Shown one piece after another: positions 27,456-40,843 of a DNA stretch of 64,000 bases. This stretch comes from Apus apus (Eukaryota; Chordata; Aves; Apodiformes; Apodidae): NCBI RefSeq assembly GCF_020740795.1, contig NC_067283.1, forward strand, positions 42,273,659-42,337,658, in the 5' to 3' direction. The stretch's first letter is position 1. Every line of letters starts with the position of its first letter. The notes beneath the pieces were generated by a model. It made no database searches. It saw nothing but the letters and a program-made list of their open reading frames with translations, and was not told the DNA's origin. The translations under genes and the position numbers were made by a program.

Positions 27456-28038
27456 CTGACTGTGGTCATGGTGGAAAACCTGGGTAATCTACCTAGTTAA
27501 AGGCTTAAGGAACGCTTCCTACAAGTTCACAATTTCCAGTCTTACCAGTGTAATTACCAACTAGGCCTCTACCGTTAAACACATACTAAACTAAAATATT
27601 GTCTGAGTAGACAGTGTTCACTAGCATTTCAAAGCTCACTGAGCTAAATCCACTCCTAAACATAACTTCAGAGGAGTATTTCCTGCATACGTAAGTGACC
27701 AGTTGGAGCTACACTGTGCACAGGTACCCTGCCCTCCCAGGGACATAGACACCATTTTCAGAAGTGTTCCTCTTCTCAAGGAAGCACTTCCCAGAATGGC
27801 AGCAGGGGTGCTGCAAGCACCAACCTGCCCTTGCCACTCTCAGCCCCATCAGCAAATACTTTCCTGTGAAGGGCTGTTCTACCTGCAAAGCTCTCAACAT
27901 CACTCTGTAAAATGAAAGTTTCCAAACTATATGTCTGTCTTTTTACTACCTTTCACAAAATAGCACCAGGACACTGCTGCCATTCTTTCTCTCCATAAAT
28001 AGCATGTGTGAGCAGCGCTTGGTGTTGTGGGGCTACAG

Positions 28039-28212
28039 CTACAAGTCCTTAGCAAGAAGTTCAATTTCATCCAGCAAGAAGTCCATGTCCTCTCGACTAA
28101 CTTGCGGGCTGATCACCACCTGGCGAAAGAAGTTGACTTTGCCCTGGTGAGGCTGGTACCCAAGCATCATGCTGCCCTTCTTCATCATCCTTTCTTTAAT
28201 TATAGGAGCAAC
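28039..28212 (-). CDS. GADL1: GADL1 terminal coding exon (C-terminal domain)
   Basis: GADL1 is a cytosolic PLP-dependent decarboxylase related to CSAD and GAD. It acts on aspartate and cysteine sulfinate, and is linked to beta-alanine, hypotaurine/taurine and carnosine metabolism. This exon encodes the last 57 residues: VAPIIKERMMKKGSMMLGYQ, PHQGKVNFFRQVVISPQ, VSREDMDFLLDEIELLAKDL, then TAG (28041-28039). GYQP, NFFR and the MDFLL-E-L tail are hallmarks of the small C-terminal domain in the CSAD/GADL1/GAD group. The ISPQVSREDMDFLLDEI wording matches GADL1 rather than CSAD or GAD. The acceptor is TTTCAG on the minus strand before base 28212, phase 0. The catalytic PLP lysine is in an upstream exon outside the window. 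Confidence 0.95.
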   Translation of the reverse strand, partial: VAPIIKERMMKKGSMMLGYQPHQGKVNFFRQVVISPQVSREDMDFLLDEIELLAKDL

Positions 28213-30072
28213 CTGAAAGCAGAGACAAGAAAGGGTTGATGTCACACACAGAAATAGAGCAGATTAGGGCAGGAACTGTATTTTGTGGCTCATGACATTT
28301 TTTTTGAGTGGCTGAGTTTGGCACCCCTTGCCTGCCCCAAGGAACATTAAAGTTCAGACCTGCAGTGAGTATACAGAGACCCTCAGGTTCTGGGACTCCT
28401 GGCAGAATGAGGGCAAGATCTAAAATCCTCAAAAGCCTGCCATTTGTGGCTTTCATCTGTGCAATGCGAAAGCCTGGATTAAGGTCTCTAGTGTTCCTGA
28501 CCCAGATCGAAGATCTGAACTCAGGAAGAACATCATCTGCAGCTGCTAAAAGGCAGGGTTTGACTGCTTGCCCTTGATGGCCCTTCTCCACATGTTTTCC
28601 ACATCTGCAAAGTAGCTCTTCCTAGAGCACAATCTCCAGTGAATCCTTGTGAAACTTAAGCTGCCAAAGTAAATCAGTGTGATGCAATATTAAGGGAGAA
28701 GGACTGATCTTGAAGCTTAAGGTTTCCTCTCTTAGATTTAAGGTGTAAGTAGCATTTGGCTACACCACTCTTGTGTTGAATGGAACAAAATCTCACAAGT
28801 GTCTCATTGCAGAAAAAAACACCAACAAACAACTATGAGTAAGAATGGCAGTCAGATCCTTATGGCTGAACACCTGATCTCATCCCAGTAGGGCTATTAA
28901 CCTTGTCCAAATAATCTTCTGCTTAACTTTAAGCATGTGAGCAGTTCAGTGTTCTCATGTTTGAAACCAGTCTTAAGCTTAAATGCATTGCTGAATTAAC
29001 TGCTCTATTAATTGGAAGACAGAATTCAACATAAATAAGTATTTTGATAGAACAAGTATTTTTTTAAAATGTGTTGCATTTTAATATATTACTAATAACA
29101 TTAATGTACTTCAGAACAGTGCATTCCTTTTCTTCCTTTTGGGACAGTTTGACTTTTAACTAAACAAATAGATGTATGACCTAACCTTGGTTTCTGCATT
29201 CATTTATTTGAGCTCTAAATGTTACTGCCAGAACTACCACCTGATCTGCAAAAGAAAAATTATTATGCCAACCTTGCCTTAATAGCTTTATTTTTACATG
29301 GCACATTTTAGTCAGCAAGCCCCATACAGATAGAAACAATCCAGGTTTTCAACACTACCAACCTAGTTTTTCCCATATTTCTTTAGTGGTACGTGCCTAC
29401 ATTACCATTGTTTCAAAATATGCATTGAATTCAGAGGAGGAATGTTTATGGTCTAGCTTAATTTACCTCTCTGATTTTGGTTTATCTTAGTGACAATGCT
29501 ATGTGGTTTATTCAGTGTTTGCTTTTTAAACTATGAGAGTGATACAGTCAGAATTCTAATTAAAATTCAGTGTGACAGCAGTATGAATTATGCACACACA
29601 AGCAATGAATATCCTTTCAGAATACAATGTGCAATCAGAATTTTGGGGGTTTGTATGGTGTTACAAGCAAAAAAAAAAATAAATAAGTTGTGGAAGTAGT
29701 TCTGATAAACATTTGGGAAACAAGAAGATAATAATGAGGACGGGAACACTCAGAATTACAACAGAAATGTTAAGAAGCATACTGTGATACCTCTAGTCAC
29801 AATCAATAGCACCTTTTTCCATAAAATCTAATGTAGAGCTCCAGGTGTGCCTCCTACATAAAGATACTAATGAAAGGTACCAATGAAAACACAATTTTGC
29901 TGTGTATCTGCAATAAGTACATCATTTAGAGACAGAAGTAATCAAATATATACCTATACCATAACCCACCTGGGTCTCTCTCTGCCTAGCAAATGACTCA
30001 AGGATTCCTCAGTTTTCTTGTTTTATAGCTCAGAATTACATCAGACTAACCTCATTTAGTCCATACTCAAGG

Positions 30073-30114
30073 AAAAAAACAAACAAACAAAAAAACCACA
30101 AACAACAAAACAAC
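30073..30114 (+). repeat. A/CAAA-rich simple repeat
   Basis: Degenerate CAAA and ACAA units with A-runs. No attached retroelement was seen. Confidence 0.75.
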
Positions 30115-30559
30115 ATGACAAATCCACAAAGCATTTGAGTTCTGCTTGGATAGACATGGCAGCTATTTTGCATGAGACAACTTTCTTCACTCTCAGAAAT
30201 GTTACAATCCTCTCTCCTTCAGACCAAACATTCCCAACTGCATCCTAGCGAATAGCTGAATGCAGTACTGTGTTGTGCTAACCCAGGAGCAAATCCTGGG
30301 CTTTGTAACTGTTCTTCCACAATTCACCAGTGGTAAAGTCAAGTAGAAAAACTCTTGGTATGGAACACTCCAGGTTATGCACTCCAGTGTCTGAATCTGC
30401 AACATACATTCTCTTGAACAGTGAATAACTTTGGCATGACAAAAACTCTCCTACTTGACCTATAGTTTGCATATGTTGAACCCTTTAGCAGCATTTTTAT
30501 TCATGCCAGCTCTAGGCTAAAATAGCAATGACACTGTGACAATGCTGAGAAGATATCAT

Positions 30560-30665
30560 GCCCAGGAGGCGTTGTGCTAGGCACTGTACACATACAGAAA
30601 TGAAAAAATTTCTCCACCCCTGTACTGGACAAGAGCCCCCAAGCAACTTCTGCTTATGTAATAAA
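30560..30665 (+). mobile_element. Possible ancient L2-like LINE 3' fragment
   Basis: GTTGTGCTAGGCACTGTACA followed by CATACAGAAATGAA and a TCTCCACCCCTGTACTG block resembles the 'tgctaggcactg...aca...cagtccctgccc' signature of L2/CR1-type 3' ends shared across amniotes. It is short and old. Confidence 0.45.
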
Positions 30666-31414
30666 GACACTATAAGTGCAATAGGAAAACCAAATTCCTC
30701 TTAACATACTTCCTCAAGTTCTTCTTTAAGATTCAAATCCCTATGACAACTTTTAGCTTTTATTGACATTCCATCAGAGTTATCTTTTGTATCACACTAT
30801 TGATTCTCTTCATCTCAGCATCCTGTGCTCCACAATCCATCATCCCAAAATGTGCAGTAGCACAAATGGAGACCACGAAAGCTAAAACTTTTAGAGCATC
30901 AGTAATTTGGGGACTGCAAATGGATACTGCATTTCTATAGGTCTTCTCTTACAGAAATGAAAGGTAGAAAAATCTCAGTTGCATTATCTCATGTACTATC
31001 TCGCTCATCCTCCATGCTAATGAAACTGTCATCTTAATTTGAAGTGCATCCATTCCTTTTTGAAGGCAAAACAAACACTCCCTACTTAAAAGAAACTAAA
31101 CAAAACATAAAGCTGCCTTGTAGGCATTTGACAGGATTATTTTTGCAGATATTTCTCATCAAGTATTTTGCATGTTCTATTTGCTAATGTGATGCAGTCA
31201 GTGTAACAAAACTATCAGAGATCCTATCCACAGAAAGCAGTAGGAAGTGAATGCATGCACAAATACTAAAGTACAGGTCCCACAGAAAACACACTGAATG
31301 ATGCATGCTAAGGCATGGACTTGAGGAGCACAGGGTATGACTGCTCACCGAAAGCAAAAGCAGCTACCACTTTGCAGTAGAAAATTAGACCTAAAAGGAA
31401 ATAATTGCCTAGTG

Positions 31415-31515
31415 AAGAGTTCGATGACTTTAATTCCCGCTGAAGTCAATGAGACCTGAGGACACTCAGATATCAGAAAGAGCTGCACAGCTCCATTCAG
31501 GATAGGCTCCTCAGA
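31415..31515. mobile_element. Possible old amniote repeat fragment
   Basis: CCCGCTGAAGTCAATGAGAC followed by CTGAGGACACTCAGATATCA resembles the 'gaagtcaatgggagctgaggacactcagcac' motif found in widespread reptile/bird repeats. The family name is uncertain. Confidence 0.35.
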
Positions 31516-34500
31516 AAGTAATTTAGCAAGAGTGAGATTGCTTCACCAGTCCAATTATTTTACTACGGAACTGATTCCAAATTGTAAATCTAATTCTTTG
31601 TGTGACCCATCAGTAAATTAGTCTCAGAATTTTAAGTGCAATGTATCCTAAAACCAAAGTCCTCTTCTGTCCTTTGCTCCCTTCACCTCTTCCTCCCCAC
31701 CGCTGGCATCCCCTGCTGATCCATCCTGGAGATTATTATTTCAAAAGCTCACAAGAGCAGCGTATTAGCTATCAGACATGCCCTTCCTCCATCTAGGAAG
31801 GTGGGGGAGGAGGTGCAGTGCATGGAAGGCCATCCTGCAGCAGAGCTGCTCTTGCGCTTTGCAGCCAGATGTTCAGGGAACTGCTTTGCCTGAGGACTGA
31901 CAGGTGCATCTCAGTCTCCCATGCAGACCTACAAAGAGCACGTCATACTTTTCTTACTGTTAAGAGCAACTGCCACTAAAGACTGGCTGATCTATAGAGC
32001 TGAGCACTTCCTCAGCACGAGAAGCATGTACCTACTGTCTCCAAGAGCTAGTTCCCAAGTCTGGACACTTGAAATCCTTTTAGAAGACTTTATGAAATAC
32101 CTCTTCAAGGTAATTTCTTTTTCCAGCTAGCAAGGCCTCCAAAACCATTCTCGTAGTGGTCAAGCTGTGTAAGCCTGGTTCTTAAGAACAGTTTTCTTGT
32201 GTAAAGTGAAATCTCCAGAGCAGCTCTGTTAAACCTATGGTGTTCCCACCCCATTAGTCACGGCAAAGCATTATGCTTTAGAATTAATTGACTGTAAGGT
32301 GCCTCCTGTTGAACAATATAGATATTTGTTATTAGAATATGTTTATTTTAATTACAAAAAAAAAATTTAAAACCCAAAAGAAAACATGATAAGATAATGG
32401 GGTGCTTAGCTCTCAAGTCCTATATTTAGTCCAAAATAGCTGATTCTTTCTGATTGCAAGGACAGAAAAGAGTAATGTAGCTCTTTTGTTCATGTGAGGT
32501 AAATCCATCGAGCCCCCGAAACCGACTGCCCTAATGCTGCTGGGTATGGATAGACAAATAAGTTGTCCTAAGGAGAAGCAGAATTTCCCAATAAACATAC
32601 TACTTTGTTCTTCTTGCTGAAATACAGAAATAAGCACCTACTAGTTTTAATTAGCCTCTTACTTTTTGGCTCTAATGTTGTCTCTGACAACAGCAATTAA
32701 CAGATATGCTGCAAGTGCAAGAAAGCTCAGGTTGGACAACTGCAGAATAGCTTGCTGATAATGGAAGACCATGTCCAACCTTGGTTGTAAATTTCTTTCG
32801 CCATGCCTTCCCTTATTCTGTAAAGAATCTCATTTTGGACCTAATCCAGCATTTTCAAACTGTCCAATCACAAATTACTTTCTAGGCCTCTGACACTGCT
32901 CCTCTGCTACCTGAATGCTACCTGCACTGCCATCATTCTCACAGACTCTAATTGCATTAGTCTAGTCATACCAGACGTTGAAATATCGCAACTTTTCCAA
33001 ACTGAAGATTAGAGGCTATAGTCTTTAAAAGCAACATCATGTAAATTTTGTATTTAAACACTAAGGCAACAGGGTTGAATTGTAAATTGATAACAATGCT
33101 GGGTGAAAAATACTCTGCTAAGTGGTGAATTCATGAAAATATGTTGCTTCAGGGAAAACAAAAACAATGTGAATTTGAGAATTAGCTCAAGTGAAAAGAC
33201 AGCATTAGCCAGAAAATAAAGAAACCAGAAAAGTTTTTAGTTTTTCTAAATTTTTAAAACAGAAGCTTGTTAAGTATTTATTTTGATACACAGTTTTCAG
33301 TTAAAACTTACATTCAGTTGGAACTTGACCCATTTTTATTGCAGCTAGTAGAAAAGGAATGAGGAAACCAAAACCAGGCCAATTACTTCATTTTAGCTCA
33401 CATGAAAAAAAAATAAAAATCTTTCTAGTCAACTAAAACCAAGAATTGCTTCAAGTGTCTTAATCCAATGTCCAAACCAAAAAAAAAGTGTTATTTCCCA
33501 ACCATAAATATGTGGGATCAAAAGTGCTGACACTGCTTAACTGAAACATCTCTAGAATATTTGGCTCCCAGAAAAGACAGAAAGTATGAGAAAATTCAGG
33601 AGACTGCCCGTTCTGTCGGCAAAATTTGGCTGGAAATCTCATGCAAGCAGAGTCTGGATGACTCTAAACGTGCTAGCCCAGCAAGTACTACAAAGTCAGA
33701 ATGCCTATAAAAAATGGTGTTGATACTGGAAGCCACTATCACAAACATTTTCCCAAATCTTTTGGAGAGTTCCCAGGTCACTGAGCATCTATGCAACATA
33801 AAGCTGAAGTGCTATTCCAGCTGCTGGCAGCAGTGACTTACAGTGACTGGACCCCATTCTGCTTCTCCTGTAATTCATTTCAAAATTGCCAGGGACTTCA
33901 ATGGAAGCAGAACATAATTATCTACATTTCCTCCTTATGTGCCTGCTTCAGGTGGTAGCTTGCAAGCAGCCTTCAGCTTTTACTAGGAAAGCCACACTTG
34001 TGATAAACCAACAACCTTTCTAGGGATCCACAAAGGCAGGCTAGACAGTGTTGGAAGGACAGGAGCATTTTAGCAGCTCTCACTATTTATTTTCCTCACA
34101 TACAGCCTTGATGAAACTTTCTGAGGTACTGAATACTGCACTGGAAATTGTCTGAAGATTTGTAGCTAGAAGACAAAAAAAGTCGCCCTTTTAACAAAAT
34201 GAGAAGATCACATTCTCACAATTTCACAAAAATGGAAAAGACATCTTGTGTTCTTGCCTCAATTATTCCTTGCAATGGAAGAGAAGTTTATACAGAACAG
34301 ACTCTTTCATCTGACCACAAAAATCTCTTTTGGCTACCCTAGAAGGGGCAAATACTCATTTGGAAGTTCTTGATTGTTGCTTAAAAGGCAACTTACTTGG
34401 TATTTGAAATCTGACAAGTTATGCTTCCTGCAAGAAATTACTGGTTTGGATTAATGTATATTTATAAGAAAGCAACTATTGTACAGTAATTACCACAAAA

Positions 34501-34639
34501 AAATTTTTTAAAACCCCATCTAACTCAGTGAAGTATTTTGACACAATTTTAAACTTTTACATACGGGCTATTAATTTCAGTGGGTCATTGCAATTTTGTT
34601 TCTTATTTTGCTTAAATGATAGCAGAATGATTCAAGCCC

Positions 34640-34750
34640 TGGATGCAGACTCAACAAATAGGACTGGTCCCTAACCCTGCCAGAGATGGTTTGGACAAAT
34701 CACTCCATCTCCTTTGGGCAACAGGTTCATTTTCCCTTCAAAGGAGGCAT
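34640..34750 (+). mobile_element. Possible MIR SINE fragment
   Basis: GGTTTGGACAAATCACTCCA, TCTCCTTTGGGCAACAG and GTTCATTTTCCCTTC follow the 'gaccttgggcaagtcactt...ctgggcctcagtttcctc' order of the MIR 3' half. Highly diverged. Confidence 0.4.
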
Positions 34751-37700
34751 ACAGCCCTTCAGGGCAGTCAAGTATCTGTGTCTTCATACATCTACTGTAG
34801 TCAGCCCTCATACCTCATGGGTGCCCTGTATGCTAGTATGATACATATTAAATAATTTCTGTGCCAAATAAGTCTCACAAACATCTGTCATAGCCTAGCT
34901 GCATTACCCAGTGTGAGTGCAGAAGACAGCTTTGATATCAATGATACCAGTCAGTATTAAGTAAGAACAGTAGCTGGCATTTTAAAAATCAATCATTGGA
35001 TGCAATACAAGTGAACAAAACACAGGTTTCCCTGGTTGGTTGCAATCACAAAACGAGCTAAACACTATAAATATTTGGAAGTAATAGTGCTTTCAACATA
35101 TTATATTGCTGAGAAAGTATATCCTCTGCTGTTAAATATCTTTTCTTGCCTTGTGCTGCAACATCAGTTGCTGGCTTTAAAACAACAGGCATTTTCCCTT
35201 TTGGTGATAATTAAAAACAAACGCAGACCATTTGTCAGCTATCACCCCAACCGGGACAATCGAAATACCAAATATTTGCACACCCAATCACAGCTTTGTT
35301 CCTGTAGCCAAGGCACTCTGTAAAACCCAAACATGTTTTTCTTTTGTCTAGAATTTGTTCTGGGCCCACATTCCTAAACCACTAATAAATTATTGCTGTA
35401 CACTATTGCGCCAGTGTTCCCCTCGTGCCACACTAGGCAACAAAAGGAGAAATAAGCACATTTGTCAAAACAGCAGTAACCACTTCCACATTCAGAACAA
35501 CATATCAAAGGAGAACAGATGCTGCTGTATTTTTGTCCCGATACCGACATTTTCCATGCACCTTCAACTCCAGGCTGTGCAATGTGTCTGTGCTGTCATA
35601 TTTTGCACAACATCTTCTCACCTGATACTTTTTGCCAGAAGACACATTGATGAACCCCACAAATCACTGAAAATGACCTGACTAATAGAAGATGGCAGGC
35701 TGGCTTTGGATTTTTATTGCCTTAAGTGACTTATTTAGCCAGTCATTTACACAACAAAATAATAGCCTTCAGACAAAGGCTTTTACACTAATGGTATTTG
35801 CTTCTGAAAAGGAGGCAGAACAGACAGCACCCAGAGCAGAATCAGCACTTAAAGAAGCTCATGTATATTTTTACTTACAGCTAAAATGTACATTGCTGAA
35901 CAACACTGTTTTCCAGTTGCACAGTCCCATGTCTTCTTCTGTCAGAGCACTTTTTTTCAAGATAATTCACACAGATATCTTACTATTCTTCTCACATTTC
36001 TGTGATGCTTTACCAAGGTCTTCTTAACAAGCCACGTGGAAAGTATAGGCATTAAGAAAACTTCAAAGACTAGCACACAATGTTATGAATCCAACTTTAA
36101 GAGTTGAGTGCTACTGGTTTTATAAAAACAATTATTATAAAAGCTTTCATAGGGTACACAAGGTTCTTCTGTGCAACATTTCATTAAGGTCCTATTTTAG
36201 CAAAACCTATTTTAGGTTGCAGTCTTTCAACCCTGCCAAAGACAAGCTCCCCTTCTCCATCAAGGATGAAAGGGTAGCTTGTTATCTTGAAAGGAAGAGT
36301 AACTAAGAAAAAAAAAAAGCTTGTATGCATAGGGATGAACTTCTGTTCTACTCCATGGGGCAGAAAAGAAATCACAGTGCAGTGTGAATGCCTGAGGCTG
36401 GGAGGAGCATTTTACAACAGGAAGATTACACTATCTGGTGACACAAGTTTAGAAACTCTACACGCTTCTGGAGCAGAAGGAGGAATGTCACTTTGGAAAT
36501 GTGGAATGTTTCCCAGCTGTTAAGATCTTACTACTTGCACAAGTCAGCTCCTGGCATAAGGTAGCACCTTCTTCTTTAATTGTGTTACAGTAAAGATTAA
36601 ATAACACTAATGTGACTTTGTTCATATTCTTTAACTACATCTAAAGAAAAATTAGTATTACAACAAAATTAGATACCTTTGGTGTGTCTTTTTTTCTTCT
36701 TTAAAAACATCGTAATGACCTTCACAGAGGCTGCTTACATTCTCTTGGGGTGGATGAGGAGGTGATGTCTACCATGGCCCAGACTGCTACCATGAAAGCA
36801 AGGCTGCTGTCTGATCTCATCACCCAGTTTAACCAAGAAAATTCTCCCCTTTGCCCCTCCCCCCAGTGAATTATAGGGCCAATAACAGCCAGTTATCAAA
36901 ATTGTTTTGCCTACCCAAGACTCATCTGGACATGAAATAAAGGCCACCAAACCTTTGCACATGGAGCCCTATCAAGGTAAACACTTTCCCCGTGTACATC
37001 TTATCCAAGGACAATGTTCATTCCAGTTCAGCCTATCTCCTCTCCTCATCCCCAGTGAGCATGTTTTCTTCTTTTTTGTTTTTTTTTTTCCCACAATTGA
37101 AATGCAACATACATTACAAACCTTTGTGCTTAAATGGATGCACAATCAGGAAACAGAGAGAAAGGCAGGACCTCTGGCGTTTCAAAATGTGCACATTTTC
37201 TTGCAGTCTGAAAGTGTGGGAAGTGAAATAATGGTTTGCACCTACAAATGTTTGCAAACTAAAGAACAAAAATATAATTAATTATGATTAAGAGAAGTTT
37301 TAGCTAAATGGAAATAGACCACAGTCAATCCCTGGATAATTTAAGGACAGATGGAAGGAAAATGGCACACTGGGCTCAAAATTTGGCATCTGTCTTACAG
37401 AGACTTGAAAAAATATACTTAACTCAAAAGGAATACATGGAATAAAAAAATTGCTAACCACATGCCTACTCTACACCTCTACGGATGTGGTTCAGCATTC
37501 AGAGGCACAGATTAAATCTTCTAATCCTGTACACCAAATTGCTCTGAAACCTTGTTCTTTCAACAGTCTAACCTGGTGTTCACTCTGGACCATGGCAAAT
37601 GCCACAATTTCTTCGTGCCACAGCTACCTATAAATCACATTAAATTTTTTTTTAAAAAAAGTACAATTAAAAGAAAAGGAATCCAGGGTGAAAAACTGTG

Positions 37701-38729
37701 AAATACTTGCATATATTTGTTTGGCTTCTGCACCAGCATATGTAAGTTTTCAGAAGAGAGAACAAGAACAATCTTTTGATCTCTGAAAGCAGTTACAATC
37801 TACTGTATAAAACACCTCCATTAAAGTCTGCTAGATTTCACTTGCTTTATTGAAAAGGTTCCCCAGAATTCAATAAATACAAATTATCATCCTACAAAAA
37901 TTATGAAGTCTCCGATTGATCAGTGGCTCTGGAAAAGATTATCTACATCGATCAACACTCACCCACAGAAATCTGTCATTGAAGTCACAAGGAGTTTTAT
38001 AGCTGAATTCACCTGCAGTAGTGTTAGACTAACACGTTTCCTGATAACTGTATTAAATTTGAAAGGAAGGTCTCGATATCCACTGAATGGATTTCAATCT
38101 CAAGCATTTTCTACTGCTTTTAGAGGAACTCTTCTCAGAAATGTTGTAAGACTTGTAGATACTTCTGACCATAGTGGCTCTTTGGAATGTACAAGAAATT
38201 CTTCCTTTGCTGGCATGAAAGAAAAAATATCTTCCATCTCAATCCTCTCGAGATGCCTACAGTTAGAAAGGAATCTGTGCTTCAATATCTGAAGCACAAA
38301 ACTAAACCTGAAGTCCTAGAGAAAACTTCGTATCTCAGTACATAAGATGGAGCAGGATTTTCTCCCACTCACATCCACGAACATTTCTGTCACCACTCAC
38401 AACATTACACAAAGTATAAAGACTGCTTAACTGAGAAGGTGATACAAGCTACACACTTTTTCTATGGCATTACTATTAATTGATCTTTTTTGAATGTTTC
38501 TGAAATTTCTAATTCTCAAGCAACAATAAGGAAGGGCAGTTTTATGTGGAAAAAAAGTAGAAAGAGTTTAGACACCAACCTTTTTTCCCCTCTATTTGCA
38601 AATTCAATGTTTTTTTGCAATTTCTGAAATAAGTGTTTGATGCAGCAGGAAGTGCAGCTCCCCCTACTCCTACTGAAGTTGGTGATGGGAAACAGAAGAG
38701 TGCTAATGTAATAAGTAGATATTCATTTA

Positions 38730-38965
38730 AGTGGAGGCAAGCTTAGGATTTATTAACCTGAGTGCAAGAGGTCAATACTTATTCAGAGAACAATAAATCT
38801 TGATGTTTGGTTCCCACAGATGTTAATCCAATGTATTATTAAATCCATCCTATTAAAGCTAATCAGATTGTGTGTCCTCATGGGCCTTGTTGCCAATATT
38901 CATTAGTATTGCATGGGTCATAATTGCTGTGCTTTGATAATAAAATAATATAATTTCCAATGAAA
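38730..38965. promoter_or_regulatory. Candidate conserved non-coding element in the GADL1 intron
   Basis: This AT-rich single-copy block has AACAATAAATC, GTTAATCC, GCTAATCAGATTG, ATTCATTAG and CATAATTGC-type homeodomain, SOX and TALE-like cores. No repeat or frame was seen. Inference from composition only. Confidence 0.25.
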
Positions 38966-39339
38966 TTAAATACCTGGGCATAGAAATACTTATTTTTCTC
39001 TACCATTACTATATTATTGCAGATTTCATTGAGTTCTTTTCCTTCATGCTGCTGTAAACCTTCCTTCCATTCTTCTGCCAGGACTAGAACAGCTAAGGAA
39101 TCAAAAGCTCTGAGCTACATGATTTTTTAACTATTTCATTTGTCTTAAAATCCTGATACTTCTAAAGCCACATCCACTAGGCAGGTAAGGAGCAGGGACA
39201 CAAATCAGTAAGTAGCTCCTGTCAGGAAAAAGAGAAAGGGAAAAGAAAATGGAGTCATACTCCTAAGTGTAAGCAAAAAAATCCTTCATTTTTGGAGTGT
39301 TACAGTGCTTTCCATCCCCACATTTCAATGTATTTCATA

Positions 39340-39460
39340 GATAAGAAGAAATACTATCACCTCTGTCTTAATCTCTGGAAGGACCTGAGGCACATAGAAT
39401 GGAAATAATGACCAAGATCTTGACCACAGCTCTGTGCCAAATTTAGACATTGCCCTTTTT
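39340..39460 (-). mobile_element. Possible MIR SINE fragment, reverse
   Basis: ATAGATAAGAAGAAATACTA, then CTGAGGCACATAGAATGG, then GACCAAGATCTTGACCACAG and CTCTGTGCCAAAT track the reverse MIR order 'cagatgaggaaactgaggcacag...gcccaaggtcacacagct...'. Diverged, with approximate boundaries. Confidence 0.4.
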
Positions 39461-40789
39461 TCATCAGTAGGTTAGTGACCAGGACAGATTATTTTTAGTG
39501 CAAATTTGTCTTACAAATACTCTTGCAGAATGCACACACTCGCTGCATTTGGGTTGAAGCAGTTTCCTTCTGAAAGGACTGCACTCACACACACATATAG
39601 GGCTGGCCACTGGTGGTAACTTCACTCTTGGTGAAGACATAGCAAGGACACGAGGGATCACAGAAAATCAAACCTTTGTTGTTCCTTCTTTATGCCACAG
39701 GTGTCAGTAATACAGACTACAGTTCTCGAGTTTCAGCTCCATATTTTGACTTCTATTGATCCTTGAAAGTATTTTTCCATCAGGACCTGCATTGTTTACA
39801 GACAGTAATTGCTTAATTCTGTAAGAATTTTATAGATAAAAGGAGCAATAGCTTGAGAGCAAATATTAAGTGCATTAAACTGTACATCTTGTGTTATCCA
39901 GAAACGTGGCCTCCAGCACTGAAGGTAAAATGTAGAAAGTTGGATTCAACTGCCATCATTTTTGCAGCCTCAAATCTGGATATCTAGCTTAAACTAGTCA
40001 TCTGGGCTTTGACTACAAATAACAGAAAATTAGGCACCTCCACAGAGTGATTCACCTCATGCTAGGGTAGGAATCTAAGGCAGACAGGCTCAGTTTGGAA
40101 AAGCTTCTTTCCTCTGTGGGCTTCAGTGGAAGACCTCTGCCTAAGTTATAAATGGCTAAAGCAAGGTAAGATGACAAGTATGCAGACAGTTTATTTCAAA
40201 TAAAAAATATCCCAAATCGATGTTCCTCTGCTCTTTCTAGGCTATGGAACTGCTGGATAGGCCCCACATCTGGATGTTGGTCACAGTACAGAAGGATGAT
40301 ACCCAGAGTACAAGAAGAATCAGGGGAAACCAAACGCTCCTCCAGTGACTAACATGGTAGCTGTCCATTAAGTGCTGTGATTAAAGGCTAACCGTGGAGA
40401 ACACAAAGACCCAGCAAGAATCAGATAAGCAACAATGGGCAGATGAACCCTAGTACTTTGACAGAGAATGTCGCATTGACTACTCTTCTGACTATCAAAG
40501 GAGGACACTTGCCCCTCATGTGAAACCCACTAAGAGAAATAAAAGAAAAACTCTCACATGAGTGGCAGGGGAAGGGTACAGTACTTACTGTGGGATACAG
40601 AAGAGAATATTCTCAGACTGTAGAAAATGTATTATGGTATCCTTAGGTGAAGGACCAAAAGTATGGACAGAGAGAGGTGGATTGGGTAGGTCAAGGTGGA
40701 TTGGGGAGGAGCAAGTGTGCGAAAAAGAGAGGGAAAAGATAAACAGGGCAGTCAGACACAAACAGCTTGTAGGTCTGTTACAGGTTGGT

Positions 40790-40843
40790 ACATTTACCTA
40801 TCTGAATTTATCTACCTGTAATATTTACCTACCTGTAATTTAT
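40790..40843 (+). repeat. Short degenerate tandem repeat
   Basis: About three imperfect copies of an ATTTACCTACCTGTA-type unit, 15-17 bp each. Probably a local slippage product. Confidence 0.5.

Larger units (their letters stand above)
27040..28038 (-). other. GADL1: Probable GADL1 3' untranslated region
   Basis: On the minus strand this follows the GADL1 stop codon. The first AATAAA downstream is at 27072-27067, giving a 3' UTR of about 1 kb. The stretch contains an old CR1 piece (27309-27455) and a GCACTTTA 8-mer on the minus strand (27092-27085). The end point is inferred only from the signal, and a longer UTR is possible. Confidence 0.4.

Noticed and set aside
33830..33920. GGGACTTCAATGGAAGCAGA block resembling an old reptile/bird repeat
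   Set aside because: The match is too short and isolated to call an element.
37903..38292. 129-codon plus-strand frame with a partner frame on the opposite strand
   Set aside because: No family resemblance on either strand. I considered an old repeat or processed gene but could not name a match.
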